Source: Sanghuangporus weigelae (lineage: Eukaryota > Basidiomycota > Agaricomycetes > Hymenochaetales > Hymenochaetaceae). Taken from it: DNA of 64,000 bases. The stretch lies in the NCBI GenBank assembly GCA_033182465.1, contig CP137320.1, positions 1,054,001 to 1,118,000 of the forward strand, written 5' to 3'. The position numbers and the translations under genes were made by a program. A model generated the notes under the pieces. It saw nothing but the letters and a program-made list of their open reading frames with translations. It had not been told where the DNA came from and did not search any database. Positions 46,429-57,945 of the stretch are shown piece after piece (position 1 is the first letter of the stretch; every line of letters starts with the position of its first letter).

Positions 46429-47666
46429 ATGAAGACGAAGACACGACGAAGAAAGCTGCCTGTTACTTCTCCCTCTCTTTCGTCAAAGGGGAATGTATCT
46501 GACAATGAAAGCAGCTCAGCAAACCCGAAATCCGCTGCGCGAGTCATAAGGCGGTTCCACGTCCTGCTCAAGCGGAAGGCGCAGTTGGAGAGGATTCATA
46601 CTACTACTAGAAGAAGGTCCGGGATCGATGAAACGGGGAGAAGGGAGTCAGAGTCAGACTTGGAGTTGGAGTTGAAGTTGAAGGAGATTGAGGATGAGAT
46701 GCGCGGGATGGGCGGGCTGGAGGTGTATCAGCGCATGTCGCGGATCGGGCAGGGGAAGGATCGGGGTGGGGGAAGTGAGGGCGTGTTTATTGGGTGGATG
46801 AAGGAGATGGGGTTGAGGGAGGAGGTTAGGGAGAAGAGGAAGGGGATGATGAAGTAAGTGCGATTGAATCTTCCTCCTCCTCAATCGTATCTTCCTCTCA
46901 GTCCCAGCTCACAAAAACCGAATTTCATATCTTTTTCTCAAATCTGAAAACTCTAGACTCCTAGAAGTTGGGGCTCTCAAGCCGGATAACTACACGTCGT
47001 ACAGCTCCTGGATCGACGTCCTCCCCATCGACCTGCGCTCGACACATCCTGGGATCGTCGAGCAGGATTTCCTCGAGATGCAGAAGGACGGGGACGGGGA
47101 GACGAATTGTGGAGTTTGGGACGCGATTAGCTTGAGTCTGGTTGTGAATTTCGTTCCTGAGCCGCGGGATCGAGGTGAGTGCCAGTACCTGCCCGATTCC
47201 ACCGACCGAATCATGCCTTCTTGTCCCGCTCTTCTTGGTCCGGTTGATGCTAATATTGATCCGATGACATGTGTTGTGGATACCACACACTCCCCTCTAT
47301 GTAGGACGAATGTTGCGCGTTGGGTATGAAATGTTACGTCAAGATGGGTTACTCTTCCTCGCGGTACGTTCGAGATCCTCTATCCGCGGAATGAATATTG
47401 ACCCTTATACATAGCTGCCACTACCTTGCGTATCGAACTCCCGGTATCTCACCTTTGAGCACTTGACTAAGCTGATGGAGTATATTGGATTTACGAAGGT
47501 ACGAGAGCGGTGGAAGGAGGGCGGGAAGATGGGGTATTGGCTGTTCCGGAAAGGATGTCCCCGTCCCCGTGATGGATCGGGCAGGTGCAAAGGAGTGGTG
47601 CGATATGACAAGAAAGATGTTTTGCGTGAGGGAAAGAGGTGTAATAATTTCTGTATTTTATTGTGA
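46429..47666 (+). CDS. BMT2: 25S rRNA adenine-N1 methyltransferase Bmt2
   Basis: This SAM-dependent nucleolar enzyme methylates N1 of one adenine in large-subunit rRNA (A2142 in yeast). Four exons (46429-46853, 46957-47174, 47305-47363, 47415-47666) give 317 residues. After a basic N-terminus with RRFHVLLKRKAQLE and GGLEVYQRMS, the SAM-binding region reads LLEVGALKPDNY, VLPIDLRS, QDFLEM and DAISLSLVVNFVPEPRDRG. Family motifs LPLPCVSNSRYLTFEHL and YIGFTKV follow. The C-terminal tail after LFRKGCPRP is longer than in yeast. The ATG at 46429 was preferred to a TTG-opened extension. Confidence 0.9.
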
Positions 47667-47854
47667 TATTATATGGTTATTTCCTTTTACGTACTTTTGC
47701 GGAGCACCGCTGATGTAGTCCGAGTCCGGGCGGGATCTATTCTTAACTGTATGTCCTTAAAAGCAGCTGCTCCTCCGTAAATTGTGGGTAATTGTGAACA
47801 AATACTCGGCTCTTCCACTCTTTCTCCTTTGCCTCTCTGTCTCTGTACACACGG

Positions 47855-50549
47855 ATGTCGTACCTGGGTCTTCGACGCTGCGGCCCGACTTCCTCGTCCC
47901 TTCGATTCTCCCAGAGTCCTAGATGTGCTGTTTTGCCGATTCCCTCTAGATTGCCGGAGGATGCGGACGCATCTCGGTTGGGAAGACGATCCCAACGTCG
48001 TTCCTTGTCTTCTTCTTCCACGAGCAGGTCTAACAGCCATCCGGCAGGCTCAAGCTACAGTAGTTCTCCGCGCTTTGCGTACGCCCTCCTTGCTTCAGTC
48101 GCTTTCTTCAGCGGCGTGCTAGGGTATTCTCTGAACGAGTGGACGCGCCGCGGTCGTCGTGTAAGCGCGGAGGGCGCAGCGATCACTTGGGAAGATGTGA
48201 CGTATGCCTCGCATAGGGACGTCCAGGCTGCGATCCAGGAGCTTAGGAAAGTGCTCCCGCGTGAAGGAGCTGTTAACACCGTGCGTGTCTCCGCTCTTTG
48301 ATGCATTCTTTTTTTTTGTTCGCGTAGAAATTTATTTATCTTTGTGTGTCTATTGAATAATCATGTCGAACTGACTTGTTGAATCGGGGCGCTCAGGATT
48401 CGCAAGTACTGGAGACGTATGGGTTCTCGGAGAATAGCTACCATCCGAACAGGCCGCATGCTGTCGTCGTTCGTCCGCTCAGCACAGAGGAAGTGAGCGA
48501 GATTGTGAAAATTGCGAATAGGTATGGTGTTCCTGTGACGCCGTATGGTGCCGGGACTAGCTTGGAGGGGCATTTCAGTGGGGTAAGATTTACCTGACTT
48601 CTGTTACGATCAGAGTTAGGATTTTATTTTATTTTGTTATGTTTTTGTAGTGCTCAGGAGGGTCGATATGCATTGATATGGATGGGATGAACAAGATCCT
48701 CCGTATTGACGGTATGTATTCTTCTCGCTATCTTTCTTTTGCAAAAGTTCATCGAAAATGATCGATTTCAAGAGGCGGACGGAGACCTTGTGTGCCAGGC
48801 CGGTGCGCGCTGGGAGGACATCAACCTCACACTGAAGGAAAAAGGGATCCCGCTTTTCTTCCCGGTATGTTTCCTGATCCGTGTCCTATTCTTTTGCTTG
48901 ATGATGTCATTTTACTGATTTCTATTTGTTTTCAGTTGGATCCAGGTCCTGGTGCTGTATGTCCAGTTATTTTTTATTTTACCTGTTTCCGGATGCCAGT
49001 ATTAAATAAATTACGTTATAGACTATTGGAGGGATGATTGGAACTGGGTGCTCAGGAAGTAAGTGAACTCCTGCTTAAGGTAATATTGACGCTTGAATAA
49101 TTTCTCTGTAGCAAATGCTGTTCGCTACGGGACGGCCAAAGGGGAATGGTTCCTTAACGTCGTGAGTCCTAGCATGTCACGTTGGAGTCATACCCGGGTT
49201 TGCTCAAGAACTGCATATCTCAAAGACTGTCGTTCTACCCAATGGCGAGATCGTCAAGACGCGAAGACGAGCGCGCAAGTCGTCGGCTGGATTCGACACC
49301 ACGAAACTGTTCATCGGTGCTGAGGGTACACTGGGTATAGTTACTGAAGGTTCGAAAAGTCCCGTCGTTACTTATTTGAAGTTCATGAGGCTGATTTATG
49401 TGTGCTCTTGAAGCGACCCTCAGGCTTGCACCTGTTCTTCCGACGAAAGTTGCGCTCGCGCAATTCCCTAATGTGCAACATGCCGTTGATGCTGTCCAAG
49501 AGATCTTAAAATCTCCGTATGGGAACAATATCCGTAAGTCCTTCCTCTTATAATTCTCATCTAATACTGATGCAGTGATTTTTTTAGAATGCGTTGAGCT
49601 GGTTGATGATTACAGTTCGCCATTTCCTTTCATCCTGGTTCTCTGAAGTCTAACTTGGGATTGTATTCTCTAGCGATATCAACGATAAACAAGTCTGGCG
49701 CTGTCGACCGCACCTATCCCGTCTGCGACTCGCTCTTCTTCAAGATTCAGGGATCCGATGATTCCATCAAGGCGGCGGCCAAGTTGATACAGGGGATTGT
49801 AAAGCGTCACAGCGGATCGAACTTCACGTATGCGTCGACGCAGGAGGAAGCATCCGCGTTATGGGAGGCACGGAAATACGCTCTGATGTCTGTCATCGCG
49901 GCGGAAGAAGGCAGTAGGGCTTGGACGACGGACGTTTGGTATGTGCATCAAGATGCGGTATAAATATTCCTATGAATTCTAATTTTGCGTTCTAGCGTAC
50001 CGGTTTCAAAGCTACCGCAGCTCGTCCAGGAGACGAAAGAGGATATTCACGAGAGCGGGTTGAAGGCTGGTGTAATTGGGCATGTCGGAGACGGTCAGTT
50101 AATCGTTTGCTATTGAGTTCCATCATTGCTCACCGATGGGATTGCGCACAGGCAACTTCCATGCGCTCATCCTATTCCATAATGACGAGGAGCTCCAGAA
50201 GGTTAGTGAGTGCGTACATAGGCTCGTGCACCGTGCGATTGCATTGGATGGTACATGTACGTCGATTCCGCTTTCTTTTCTCTCGGTATCGAGCAGCTAC
50301 TGACAAGGACCCCGTTAGGTACTGGGGAGCATGGCGTAGGTGTCGGCAAGAAGGAGTATCTGAACGACGAACTCGGGACGGGAACGGTCGAGCTCATGAG
50401 ACGTGTGAAGGACGCTATCGATCCGAAACATATCATGAACCCGGGGAAGGTGCGTATCTTCCAAATATCGCATGTAGGATGTCGACTGAAAAACGAATTT
50501 GTATCAGCTTTATCCGGATAAGTATGATAATCCGAAGAAACATCCCTGA
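47855..50549 (+). CDS. DLD1: Mitochondrial D-lactate dehydrogenase (cytochrome)
   Basis: This FAD enzyme oxidises D-lactate to pyruvate and passes electrons to cytochrome c at the inner membrane. The gene has about twelve exons. The N-terminus is Arg/Ser-rich with a membrane stretch (YALLASVAFFSGVLGYSLN), fitting import plus anchoring. The FAD-binding PCMH domain follows: VVVRPLSTEEVSEIVKIANR, YGAGTSLEGH, GGSICIDM, GARWEDINLTL, GGMIGTGCSG and FIGAEGTLGIVTE. The C-terminal domain has EARKYALMSV, HVGDGNFHALILF (catalytic His region) and CTGEHGVGVGKKEYL. It ends KLYPDKYDNPKKHP after the last intron. Some exons are under 60 nt. Neighbours are unrelated. Confidence 0.92.
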
Positions 50550-50749
50550 GACGCACGCTTTTGCTGTCGGTGTGCGGGGTGTCTTGCTTTTCTGCATAGC
50601 TATACGTATTCATCCTGTTTGTCTTTTTGCGGACGATGAATATATTAATATTCTTGCTTATTCATATTTTGAAGGCGAGTTCGTGTGTTTACTAGTTGGG
50701 ATTCTGAAGCTTTCGTCCTAGAGTTGGTGTCTTGTCAAAGATGAACTAC

Positions 50750-51095
50750 GAAACGAGGATACTCACCAACTTTCGATGGAAGATGACTTCGATCCGTAGC
50801 CCAAGCAGAATTTCTTCGAATTCGAAAAGGACGAGACCCATCCAACCTTTCAGGAGAAAGACTACGATCAATGCAAGTGATGTGCAACGTTCAATATCAA
50901 CAAAAGACAGACCATTTCGATGCCTTCCCTGCGCAAGTGGGATTTCTTCGACTAATATCAAAGGAAGACGTCGAGACTCATTCCAGCCTTTCCGAGAGGG
51001 AAAGGAATACAAGCAGTGTAAGTGAAGTTGTGGTCTGTTTGACGGTAACTAGGGACATAGGGAGAGCCACTGGGAACGCGGACACGTGAGCGGGA
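50750..51095 (+). pseudogene. Relic of a C2H2-family tail, upstream of the intact family gene
   Basis: The last part (about 51005-51095) matches the complement of 54275-54365, the end of another broken family copy, including a shared CTGGGAACGCGGACACGTGA string. No zinc-finger codons remain. It now lies roughly 240-580 bp upstream of the intact gene. Confidence 0.5.
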
Positions 51096-51328
51096 AGGGT
51101 GGTGCGCTATGAGACGCGGCGCGTTTCCCTTTTCCCTTTTGCAAGCTTCTCAAACCGCATCCTCATTCTCTCCCACACGACCAGCCACTAGAGACCTCTC
51201 CTCGGTCAAAGACCTGCTTTTACGACCTTTTGGCTTTGAGCGTTTTGATTTGGGATTCCATTCCGTTTCTTGGTTCTATTCCTTCATCGATCTATCCGAG
51301 ACGCATTGCGGATTTATCCACACGTACG

Positions 51329-52199
51329 ATGCCGCGAGCGCCTGCTGATTGTTACCGGCCTTTTGTCTGCAATGAATGCAGCAGAAGTTACACTCGGAGC
51401 CATGATTTGCTCCGACATCAACGCAAACACAAAGGAGAATACATGTAAGCATTTTGCTCTTGTTCAGGTTCCGGCCGGCCTACTGTACTGGTACTGATGT
51501 GTCTCACCTGCTCTCCATTACATTCTTAACCCACCAGCGCGTGCCCAGCTGAGGGTTGTTCATACAAAACGGAGCAATTGACGAACTTAAGAGGACACTT
51601 TACGAGAAAACAGTGAGTTGCTTTCTCTTCCTTCTTCTTTGAAAGTGCGCGTTGACTGAGTTGTCTTCCTTTGCGTGTATGTGCACAGTATCAATGCGAA
51701 AGCATTTAAATGTGGGAGATGTGATAGGTCCTACGACGATGAGGCTGCGTTGAAGCGGCACTTAAATAGGAAACATAAGGGTGACGGGAATGGGGCTCCT
51801 TTGGCGGATGTACAGGTGTTTATTGATTCGAGTAGCCAGGGCTCTAGTCGCCCAGATGGACGTCTCGATACGCCCTCTCTGACGCAGGGGTCAAGTGGGT
51901 CGGAGGACTCGCGCGGCTCTACGGCTGGCCCTTCCTCGCCGACCGTGGACATTCAAGTCACAGAAGAGGCTCCAGGATCTGCCGAAGACTGGTGGTTCCA
52001 GAAACTCTTCCCAGATGAGGGTACTTTCGCCCCATTTCCGTCAGGCACAGAGCGTATGCTGGAGAATGAAAGCGCCTCAACGCCTTCCCAATATAGAGAT
52101 GCTTCCTCCTTTTCGATGGCTCCGTGGCCCGGGTGGGACATGCTAATGCTGCCTCACTACTCCTCGCAATTCTTCAACGGTTCCGAGTCGGGAGTCTAA
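51329..52199 (+). CDS. Three-finger C2H2 zinc-finger protein, the intact member of a local family
   Basis: Three exons (51329-51444, 51538-51612, 51689-52199) encode 233 residues. Finger 1 is FVCNECSRSYTRSHDLLRH..H. Finger 2 is CPAEGCSYKTEQLTNLRGHF.., its last His codon split CA|T by an intron. Finger 3 is FKCGRCDRSYDDEAALKRH..H. The C-terminal half is Ser/Pro/acid-rich with WWFQKLFPDEGTF and a hydrophobic end, possibly an activation domain (inference). Start and splice sites are clean. It is likely a DNA-binding regulator with unknown targets. Its broken relatives surround it (50.7-51.1, 52.97-55.09 kb). Confidence 0.84.
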
Positions 52200-52974
52200 G
52201 ACGGTTTCATTTAATTCGTATTTCTCCATTGTCTTTCTCTGATTGACGCGATGTATTCTATCTCGCGGAATGTTGTACAAGCATGATGTATCGTTAAATA
52301 TACTGTATTCGCTGTGTTTTCCTTCGTGCGGGCAGGGATTTTTACAAAGGCGACGCGACGCGTCGGAAGACGCGGTCACGTGGATTGGAGTTTTCTGGCA
52401 CATGACACGTGTCGACTTATCTGGTCGATTCGAATTCAAACTCAAACTCAAACTGTCATCACGACGGCAGATCCTTTCCAAAGCAGCTGCGAGTAGTTGC
52501 ATCTACTGTGCTCAAGCGCATTTCGTTTTAATGCATGCAAGTCGATAGTTGCAATTTGGCAAACTTCTTATGGTTATGGATCAGCCAGCTCTGAATGGTG
52601 TGGGGCTCAGAGGCTGAGCCTCCCGATTGGAGATGTATAAAAGACGGCCCTTTCTGCTCCTCTTCGATTTCGTTATCTCGATCTCCTCCCACTACCTTTA
52701 CTGTTCGGATATCCTTGAATGCCCTTAGATGCGGCAGGTACTGGGTATGATTGCAGACAAGCTTCTTTGAAGCCTGGTAAGTAGCGAGAATGTTGCGCGG
52801 CTCTCTCTCAGCCTGGTTCGTATGCTTCTTGATATGAGTGGCGACGATGTTTGTCGGACGCGGATAAGCCCTTGGCGTTCTTTCTCCTATGGAAGCTCAT
52901 TCGAGTACGAGTAGGAGGGAGAGACGAGAGTTGGCTGTCAGAATGGCTCAGGAAGCGAACTCGAGACATAGTGT
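52200..52974. other. Intergenic with an orphan TATA box
   Basis: TATAAAAG at about 52636-52643 is followed by CT-rich sequence as in a real promoter, but no intact gene follows on this strand before the inverted family copies. It may be a promoter left by a lost gene. Confidence 0.4.
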
Positions 52975-53133
52975 AATTGGACCGAAAGTGCCATCGTCGT
53001 CCGGTAAGGCCTTCCGGGACCAGTACTCCACGGCCTGTGTCGGATCTGAGTTGTCCCGCATTCGGGGAGATTCGACGACGGTCGGCGTGGAGAGGCTGGC
53101 CATAAAGCTGTGCGAGTCGTCCAACCCGTCAAA
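52975..53133 (-). pseudogene. Short relic of the C2H2 family
   Basis: This matches the middle of the last exon of the neighbouring copy at about 53385-53545, around the ACGGTCGGCGTGGA string on the strand shown. It abuts the 3' end of that copy directly. It contains no finger. Confidence 0.55.
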
Positions 53134-54115
53134 TTAAATGAAACCATCTTCGATTCCCGAGCCGTTGAAGAATTGCAAAGAGTAGTGAGGAAGCATTGAC
53201 ATGTCCCACCCGGGCTATGGAGCCATCGCAAAGGAGGAAGCATCGCCATATTGAGAAGGCGTAGTGATGGTGGTATCATTCATCGTGAATGCATTCAGGT
53301 GATCCACTTGATTGTTGTGGTACGAAGTTGAGCTCGAGGCGCCTTTGTTCGCTGACAAGGACTGTACGCCTGGCGGAGATGGGCCGAACGTACCCTCATC
53401 CGGGAAGAGTTTCTGGAACCACCAATCTTCGTCAGATAACATGGCCTCTGCTGGAATTTGCATGGCCCGTATCTGAGGAGATTCAACTACGGTCGGCGTG
53501 GAAGGGCCAGCTGAAGTGCCGCGCGAGTCTTTCGACTCGCCTGATGCCTGCGTCAGAGGCGGCATAGCGAGACGACCGGCTAAGCGACTAGAATTCTGGC
53601 TGCTTGAGTCAACAAACACCTGGACATCCGCCAAAGACCACCCACTCCCGTCATCACCCTTGTGTTTCCTATTCAAATGTCGCTTCAACGCGACACTCAT
53701 CGTCGTAGGTTCTATCAGACCTCCCGCATTTAAATCTTTTTTCGTATTGATACTGCACACGTACAAAGGGCAGTTCAACCGACACGCATTTTCAAAGGAA
53801 AAAGAAAAAAGAAAAAAGATACCAACTCCCTGTTTTCTGGTGTAATGACTCCTAAAGCTCTCCATCTGTTCGGTTTTGTACCGACAACCCTCAGCTGAAT
53901 GTAACGGAGAACAGGTGGCAGACGTCAGTACCGGTCCAGCAGTAGACGGGCCGGAACCTGAACAAGAGCGAAAAACTTACATGTATTCTCCATTATGTTT
54001 TCGTTGGTGTCGGAGATGGTCGTGACTTCGAGTATATCTTTTGCCGCATTCCTCTCAGACAAAAGGGCGATAACAATCCGCACTGTGTCTGAGATAGATC
54101 GACGAAGGAATGCGA
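53134..54115 (-). pseudogene. Inverted broken copy of the 51329-52199 C2H2 gene
   Basis: Nearly the whole intact gene can be followed in reverse. The region holding the start codon is deleted, and the first Cys codon of finger 1 is TGA. A deletion removes the second intron's acceptor side and the first Cys of finger 2. The donor after finger 2 reads GGGAGT, and finger 3 is out of frame across its Cys pair. Only the last exon stays open for long (ALKRHLNRKHKGDD to DDTIMNFA-like end with WWFQKLFPDEGTF). The open stretch therefore does not mean a working gene. Confidence 0.78.
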
Positions 54116-54270
54116 CGAAGAAACGGAACGGAATTTCAAATCGGGATGTTCAAAGTCAAAAAGTCATTAAAAAAAAAAACAGGCTCTTAGTCCCGGAGAG
54201 AGCTCTAGTGCCTGGTCATATGGGAGGGATATGGGTTGCAATTTGAGGAGGCTCGGAAATGCGCCGCTTC

Positions 54271-54855
54271 TCATCGCCCATCACCCTTCTCACTCACGTG
54301 TCCGCGTTCCCAGTGGCCCTCCCTAGTTATCCTCAAGCGAACCAGAACTTCACTTACACTACCTGTATTCCCTTTCCCCTTGAAGGAGCCATCATCCGGG
54401 AGAGATTTCCAGAACCAATGTTTAACAAATTCCAAAGCCTCTGTTGGAATCAGGTTGGCCAGCATTTGAGGAGACTGAATAACGGTGGATGTGGAGGGGC
54501 CGGCTATAGAGCCGCTCGAGTCAACCGGTCCGTCTGACCCTTGCGGCAGAGACGCCGAATCGTTGGTTGACCAAGCAGAGCTCTGACAGCTTGGGTAGAC
54601 AAACGACTGGACGTCCATCAGAGTCATCCTTGTGCTTTCTTTTCAAACTGTGGGCCCATTGTTGTGAGAACGAAAGCACTTTCCATAATCGAATTTTTAG
54701 TACTGCACACGCACACGCACACACAAAAGAAAGCTCAGTCAACGCGCACTTCCAAAGAAAGAGATCTATATAGAGAAACCAGCTCGTTTCTTAACGGCTT
54801 TCGAAATTGACCATTTGCTCTGTTTTATGCCTACAGCCCTTGGCCGACCATGCAT
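54271..54855 (-). pseudogene. Second inverted broken copy of the C2H2 gene
   Basis: From 54855 downwards it shows the second finger (GCRHKTEQMVNFESR) cut by a stop, then a remnant of the third finger (SLKRKHKDDSDG). The exon-3 region follows (STVIQSPQMLANLIPTEAL, KSLPDDGSF) and runs into the tail shared with 51005-51095. It is more decayed than the 53.1-54.1 kb copy. Confidence 0.65.
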
Positions 54856-55019
54856 TGTTGGGGTTAGTAGAGACAAGTGAGCACCGACGAATGATGTATC
54901 TTCGTCTCCGCACTTTTTCTGTGCTTTCTTTGATGAGGCCACCTTGACGCGGCTTCTCCTTCACTTGAGCGGTGGCGCTTCCCTCATTTGAAAGGTTTCC
55001 TGAAAATGACTGGGATATA

Positions 55020-55095
55020 GGACTACATAACGGGCTGTACGTACATATAAGGCAGAGCAAGTGACGAGCTTGAGGAGCCACTACTACATAGACAA
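55020..55095 (+). pseudogene. Small relic of C2H2 finger 2
   Basis: On this strand GGCTGTACGTAC..AAGGCAGAGCAAGTGACG corresponds to the GCSYKTEQLTN codons of the intact gene, followed by LRSHY. It is opposite in orientation to the copy next to it. Confidence 0.45.
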
Positions 55096-55909
55096 GAGTT
55101 GATTTTTCTCTCTTTATGTATCGAAGTAAACCACCAGATATTCATAGCTATGCTCCCAGCATGCTTTCATTTTTTCAAGGGTCTCTTAACGAAAACATGG
55201 AGAATCTGGAAGCACGGCGACGATTATTTTCGTCTTCAGTCGAGCGGTGAAAGGTCGCCGTGATAGGCGGCATAGCGCCATCTCTTCAATAATGTGCATG
55301 AAGGCGACGTGTCTAGATCTAGCAGCAAAGACTGTGGCTTTGTCATAGGTTTGATGTGAACATTCGAATGAAGATAGAGAAAATCTGAACAGTGGGAAGC
55401 TCCACTTGGAGTTCAGAGTCGAAGCTATCGGAATGAATCGTCGACATAGTCCTTGAGCACGGTTGACGTCCGCAAATACTCCGAATATGTATTCCAAGTA
55501 TTTGGACCATCCTTATTCCGATATGCTGATATAGCCTAGCCTTTCAATTATTCCACGTTCAGCCCATACCCTTGGTCTCTGGAGGACCATTTTTCCCTGT
55601 TGTAGATCCACAGTACGACATGTTGTTTTTACTCGTAGTTCTTCCACTCGAGTCAAGGATTACGTTGTAAAATATCAAATCAGTTTTAACCCTTTATTCT
55701 GGAATCCATATCTTATGCTTGATGGCGTAAGTCGAGATATCGACATTGAAATAAATGTACAAGACAAAAACCATTGATATTGTTATGGTATTCCATGGCC
55801 TGTAATAACGGAATCGTAAACAATAATTCGGCATGTGCCGATCGATCGCTTGCGGCCACTTTGGGGCGCAACGTTGACGACGTGCCTAACCTTTGTCTCT
55901 TACTTCTTG
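55096..55909. other. Intergenic, no gene seen
   Basis: Open frames up to 103 codons (minus strand, 55186-55497) have no recognisable similarity. The right end is the promoter side of the SWIM-RING gene. Confidence 0.4.
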
Positions 55910-57479
55910 ATGCCGCGCAGGAAAGCTACAACGGACGCTCCGGTTTGCTCATCATATACATACGGTGATGAATTTCGGACCATTGGATTTGGGAATGGCG
56001 GCTATAGCCGGTACATGGCGTCTCAGTCGGCTTCTTCAACCAAGGCCGGCAAGGTCAACACCTCGACTTCTGCTATCTTGAAGGCTCTGGATGAGCCGTC
56101 TTCTTCCAGTGGTGCTGCATCGTCGAAGAGGAAAGGGAAGAGACGCGCGAAGGAGGTGCTAGGCATTGAAGATGGTGCATCAGCTGAGACACCGAAACCG
56201 AAGAGAGCGAGAAAGACAAAGACGAAGGACCCGAATGCGGCCACACCGGAGAAGCGGGCTGCGATATTCAAGAAGAAATGCCCGCAGAATATTTTTGAGC
56301 GTCTCGAGCGTGTCATCTCGCAAAGGTAAGGGGCCTGAGTTTCTCGACTGGTTTCAATGCTGAGAGGGGTTTTGAAGATTCTTCTTGATTGACCGACGTC
56401 GTAATGGAGATGAACTCAGAGAAGAGTTCAGTGTGCTTGGTTCTACTGGGAATGTAAGTACAATGTGTTCGCTTCCAATTCGCTAGACTCGTGTGTCGAA
56501 TGATGCTGGCCAGGTATACGTTGTTACTATTGATAGGTTACCGTCGTGCACATGCAAGGATTCACGCTATGATTTCTTGGCTCTGTGTACTCAAAGAATA
56601 CCTCAGGTCCGGATGCGATGAAAGGCAATCATTGCAAGCATATTGTACGCCCTCTTCCGTTTCTTCGTTATATGTAGTACCAATTACTGATTGTACTCTC
56701 TACTATCAGCTCTTCATATTCTGCAAAGGTAGCCTTACTACGACGGATCGACACTATTCTGAGGTTGACAGACGATTGTTTCAGTGTTGCAAGTGCCCCA
56801 GTCTTCGCACGTTTGGTATCAGAAGTAAGTATTGCTCTCTTCAGAACGCGTATTCGTATTCAAAAGCTTTATTGCAGGGCACTCCTGACCAGCGAGCTTG
56901 AAGAGGTCTTCCGCAATGCTCCTCCTGCGCCAAATGTGATGGCTGCCGCACAGATCCGCGACGCTTACAATCAAGCTACCAGGAAAGCGTCTTCGAGCTC
57001 GAGCTCCAAGCAGAACAGGCGAATGCCTAGCGCAGATGATAGTTGTGCCATCTGTTATGAGTGCATGGAAGATGCCAACGGGAGTTCACTTACGTGGTGC
57101 GAGACCTGTGGAAATGCCTTGCATAAAGAGTGCTTCCAGCAATGTAAGCTTTGTCGACTTCCAGCTGATGAACGTGCTAATTTGTCCTGTGCTGTAGGGG
57201 CGAGGAAGAAAGGTGTTGACTTGGACTGCGTGTATTGTCGCTCACCGTGGACTTCATCGGGCTCAAAGAGTGCAGGAGGCAAAACACGCGAAGGATACGT
57301 CAACCTTGCTCACGTTGCTGGTGTCAGCCCAGTTCGCGATACCTCCACCTGTACGTATTTCTTCTCGCTTGGGATTCCCTCGGTGTTATAGCTAGCTCTG
57401 ATTCTTTCCCTTTCTAGATTATCAAGGTCCTCGTAGGGGACAGCGCTATTATGGGTATCAGGACTACGATGATTACTGA
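55910..57479 (+). CDS. SWIM plus RING zinc-finger protein, probable E3 ubiquitin ligase
   Basis: Nine exons (55910-56325, 56378-56453, 56514-56553, 56607-56644, 56710-56728, 56785-56824, 56878-57143, 57198-57350, 57418-57479) encode 369 residues. A Ser/Lys-rich N-terminus leads to FFLIDRRRNGDELREEFSVL, then the SWIM finger SCTCPDAMKGNHCKHI (C-x-C..H-x-C). A RING-like finger follows (CAICYECM..WCETCGNALHKECF..CVYCRSPW). SWIM-RING pairs occur in ZSWIM2/MEX-type E3 ligases. Intron 3 (56554-56606) starts GCAAGG and is the only way to complete the SWIM Cys, so it is a GC-AG intron. The tail is Tyr/Gly/Arg-rich. Substrates are unknown. Confidence 0.86.
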
Positions 57480-57945
57480 ATTAGCTCAAAATTGTATATC
57501 CTTTCCTTGTTGAATACTGCATATAGCGCGATGCATTCACCACAAGTTTAGAATCTTCAATCATATTAATATTGACATCCGGAGTTCTCAGCGAGCGATT
57601 ATCGTTTATACGTAGTACTAGTTATGTTCATATTTATGAGTGTATAAATTGATTAGTAAAATCCGTAAAATAATTGGTTTCAGCAGCGCTGTGTTGTCAC
57701 CCACTTTACTTCAATCGTCACATATAATAACCTCTTCTTCTGAAAGTATTCATGCGCAGTTACCACCGAGTCGTCGGGTCACATATTGCGATGTACATCA
57801 TGTAGTCATCGGGTATCCGTCAAGGTAACATAATTATTATCATATTTCCAACACGCTATATACTTATACACATATTATACCCTTTTAGCTTTCGCCTTGA
57901 TCCTTCACCATCTCTTCACCCATCCGCTTCCAAAAACCAACCATA
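57480..57945. other. Intergenic, no gene seen
   Basis: AT-rich gap holding the 3' UTR of the SWIM-RING gene and the promoter side of the phosphatase gene. Confidence 0.45.

Noticed and set aside
53215-53865. Long open frame as a second working C2H2 gene
   Set aside because: Comparison with the intact copy shows a lost start region, damaged Cys codons and broken splice sites; only the last exon happens to stay open.
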